This document shows, piece after piece, positions 63,933 through 64,000 of a stretch of 64,000 nt of DNA. The notes below the pieces were generated by a model that ran no database searches, had not been told where the DNA came from, and saw nothing but the letters and a program-made list of their open reading frames with translations. Location of the stretch: the NCBI RefSeq assembly GCF_900021165.1, contig NZ_FCOQ01000018.1, forward strand, positions 520,195 through 584,194, read 5' to 3'. The stretch is from Paenibacillus phocaeensis (GTDB lineage Bacteria; Bacillota; Bacilli; Paenibacillales; Paenibacillaceae). The first letter of the stretch is position 1, and each line of letters opens with the position of its first letter. The position numbers and the translations under genes were made by a program.

Positions 63933-64000
63933 CTATAGAACGATCACGAGAACCGCCCAGACTAGAAAATAGCCTCCGATCCCAAGACAAATGAGCCCCC
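63933..64000 (-). CDS. C-terminal end of a membrane protein (partial)
   Basis: On the minus strand the last 22 codons before a TAG read GLICLGIGGYFLVWAVLVIV and Leu, a perfect membrane-spanning stretch. The gene runs off the right edge. It converges on the YolD-like gene. Too short for a family call. Confidence 0.4.
   Translation of the reverse strand, partial: GLICLGIGGYFLVWAVLVIVL

Overview
The window looks like a chromosomal segment of a spore-forming, Gram-positive, moderately GC-rich member of the Paenibacillaceae, most likely Paenibacillus or a close relative. The evidence is the gene order (dcw division/cell-wall cluster with spoVD and spoVE, then spoIIGA-sigE-sigG, then the ylm block to divIVA, ileS, lspA-rluD and a PyrR-controlled pyr operon), a MurE that adds diaminopimelate, an LL-diaminopimelate aminotransferase, frequent TTG/GTG starts and strong Shine-Dalgarno sites.

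Layout. 1-16317: dcw cluster (end of pbpB, spoVD, murE, murF, mraY, murD, spoVE, murG, murB, murA, divIB, ftsA, ftsZ), all on the + strand. 16381-19162: spoIIGA, pro-sigma-E and sigma-G, with a spoIIG-type long-spacer promoter and a sigma-G-like promoter. 19259-22203: MerR-type regulator and an exported FMN/FAD reductase. 22336-26609: ylmC, pgeF (ylmD), ylmE, sepF, ylmG, ylmH and divIVA. 26607-30704: minus-strand AraC regulator and GH78-type glycosidase. 30822-34361: T-box leader and a type-2 isoleucyl-tRNA synthetase. 34494-38707: DUF5665-like protein, a DksA/YteA-type zinc-finger protein, lspA, a RluD-type pseudouridine synthase and dapL. 38731-41300: accessory island with degenerate tandem repeats, an SOS-promoter-driven IS1595-like gene that seems to have lost its catalytic residues, and a 5'-truncated IS256-family remnant. 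41492-50844: pyr operon (pyrR-B-C-carA-carB-F-E) behind a PyrR attenuator, with a repeat cluster where B. subtilis has pyrK-pyrD. 50896-54149: minus-strand ECF sigma/anti-sigma-like pair and an SLH-GH18 surface protein. 54290-61659: five-gene ABC cassette (ATPase, lipoprotein adaptor, giant FtsX-like permease, ATPase with an AbrB-like tail, sugar-type solute-binding lipoprotein). 61727-62147: a small 54-codon gene and two CAT-anticodon tRNAs. 62209-63917: SOS-type promoter, UvrX-like Y-family polymerase and YolD-like partner. The last bases hold the end of a minus-strand membrane protein.

Most of the window is conserved core. The two places most likely to hold undescribed biology are the LexA-box-controlled, apparently domesticated IS1595-like protein (39045-40032) and the hybrid ABC cassette at 54383-61581, whose second ATPase carries a C-terminal swapped-hairpin AbrB-like domain. 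All motif calls were made by eye. No alignment, folding or database search was run.
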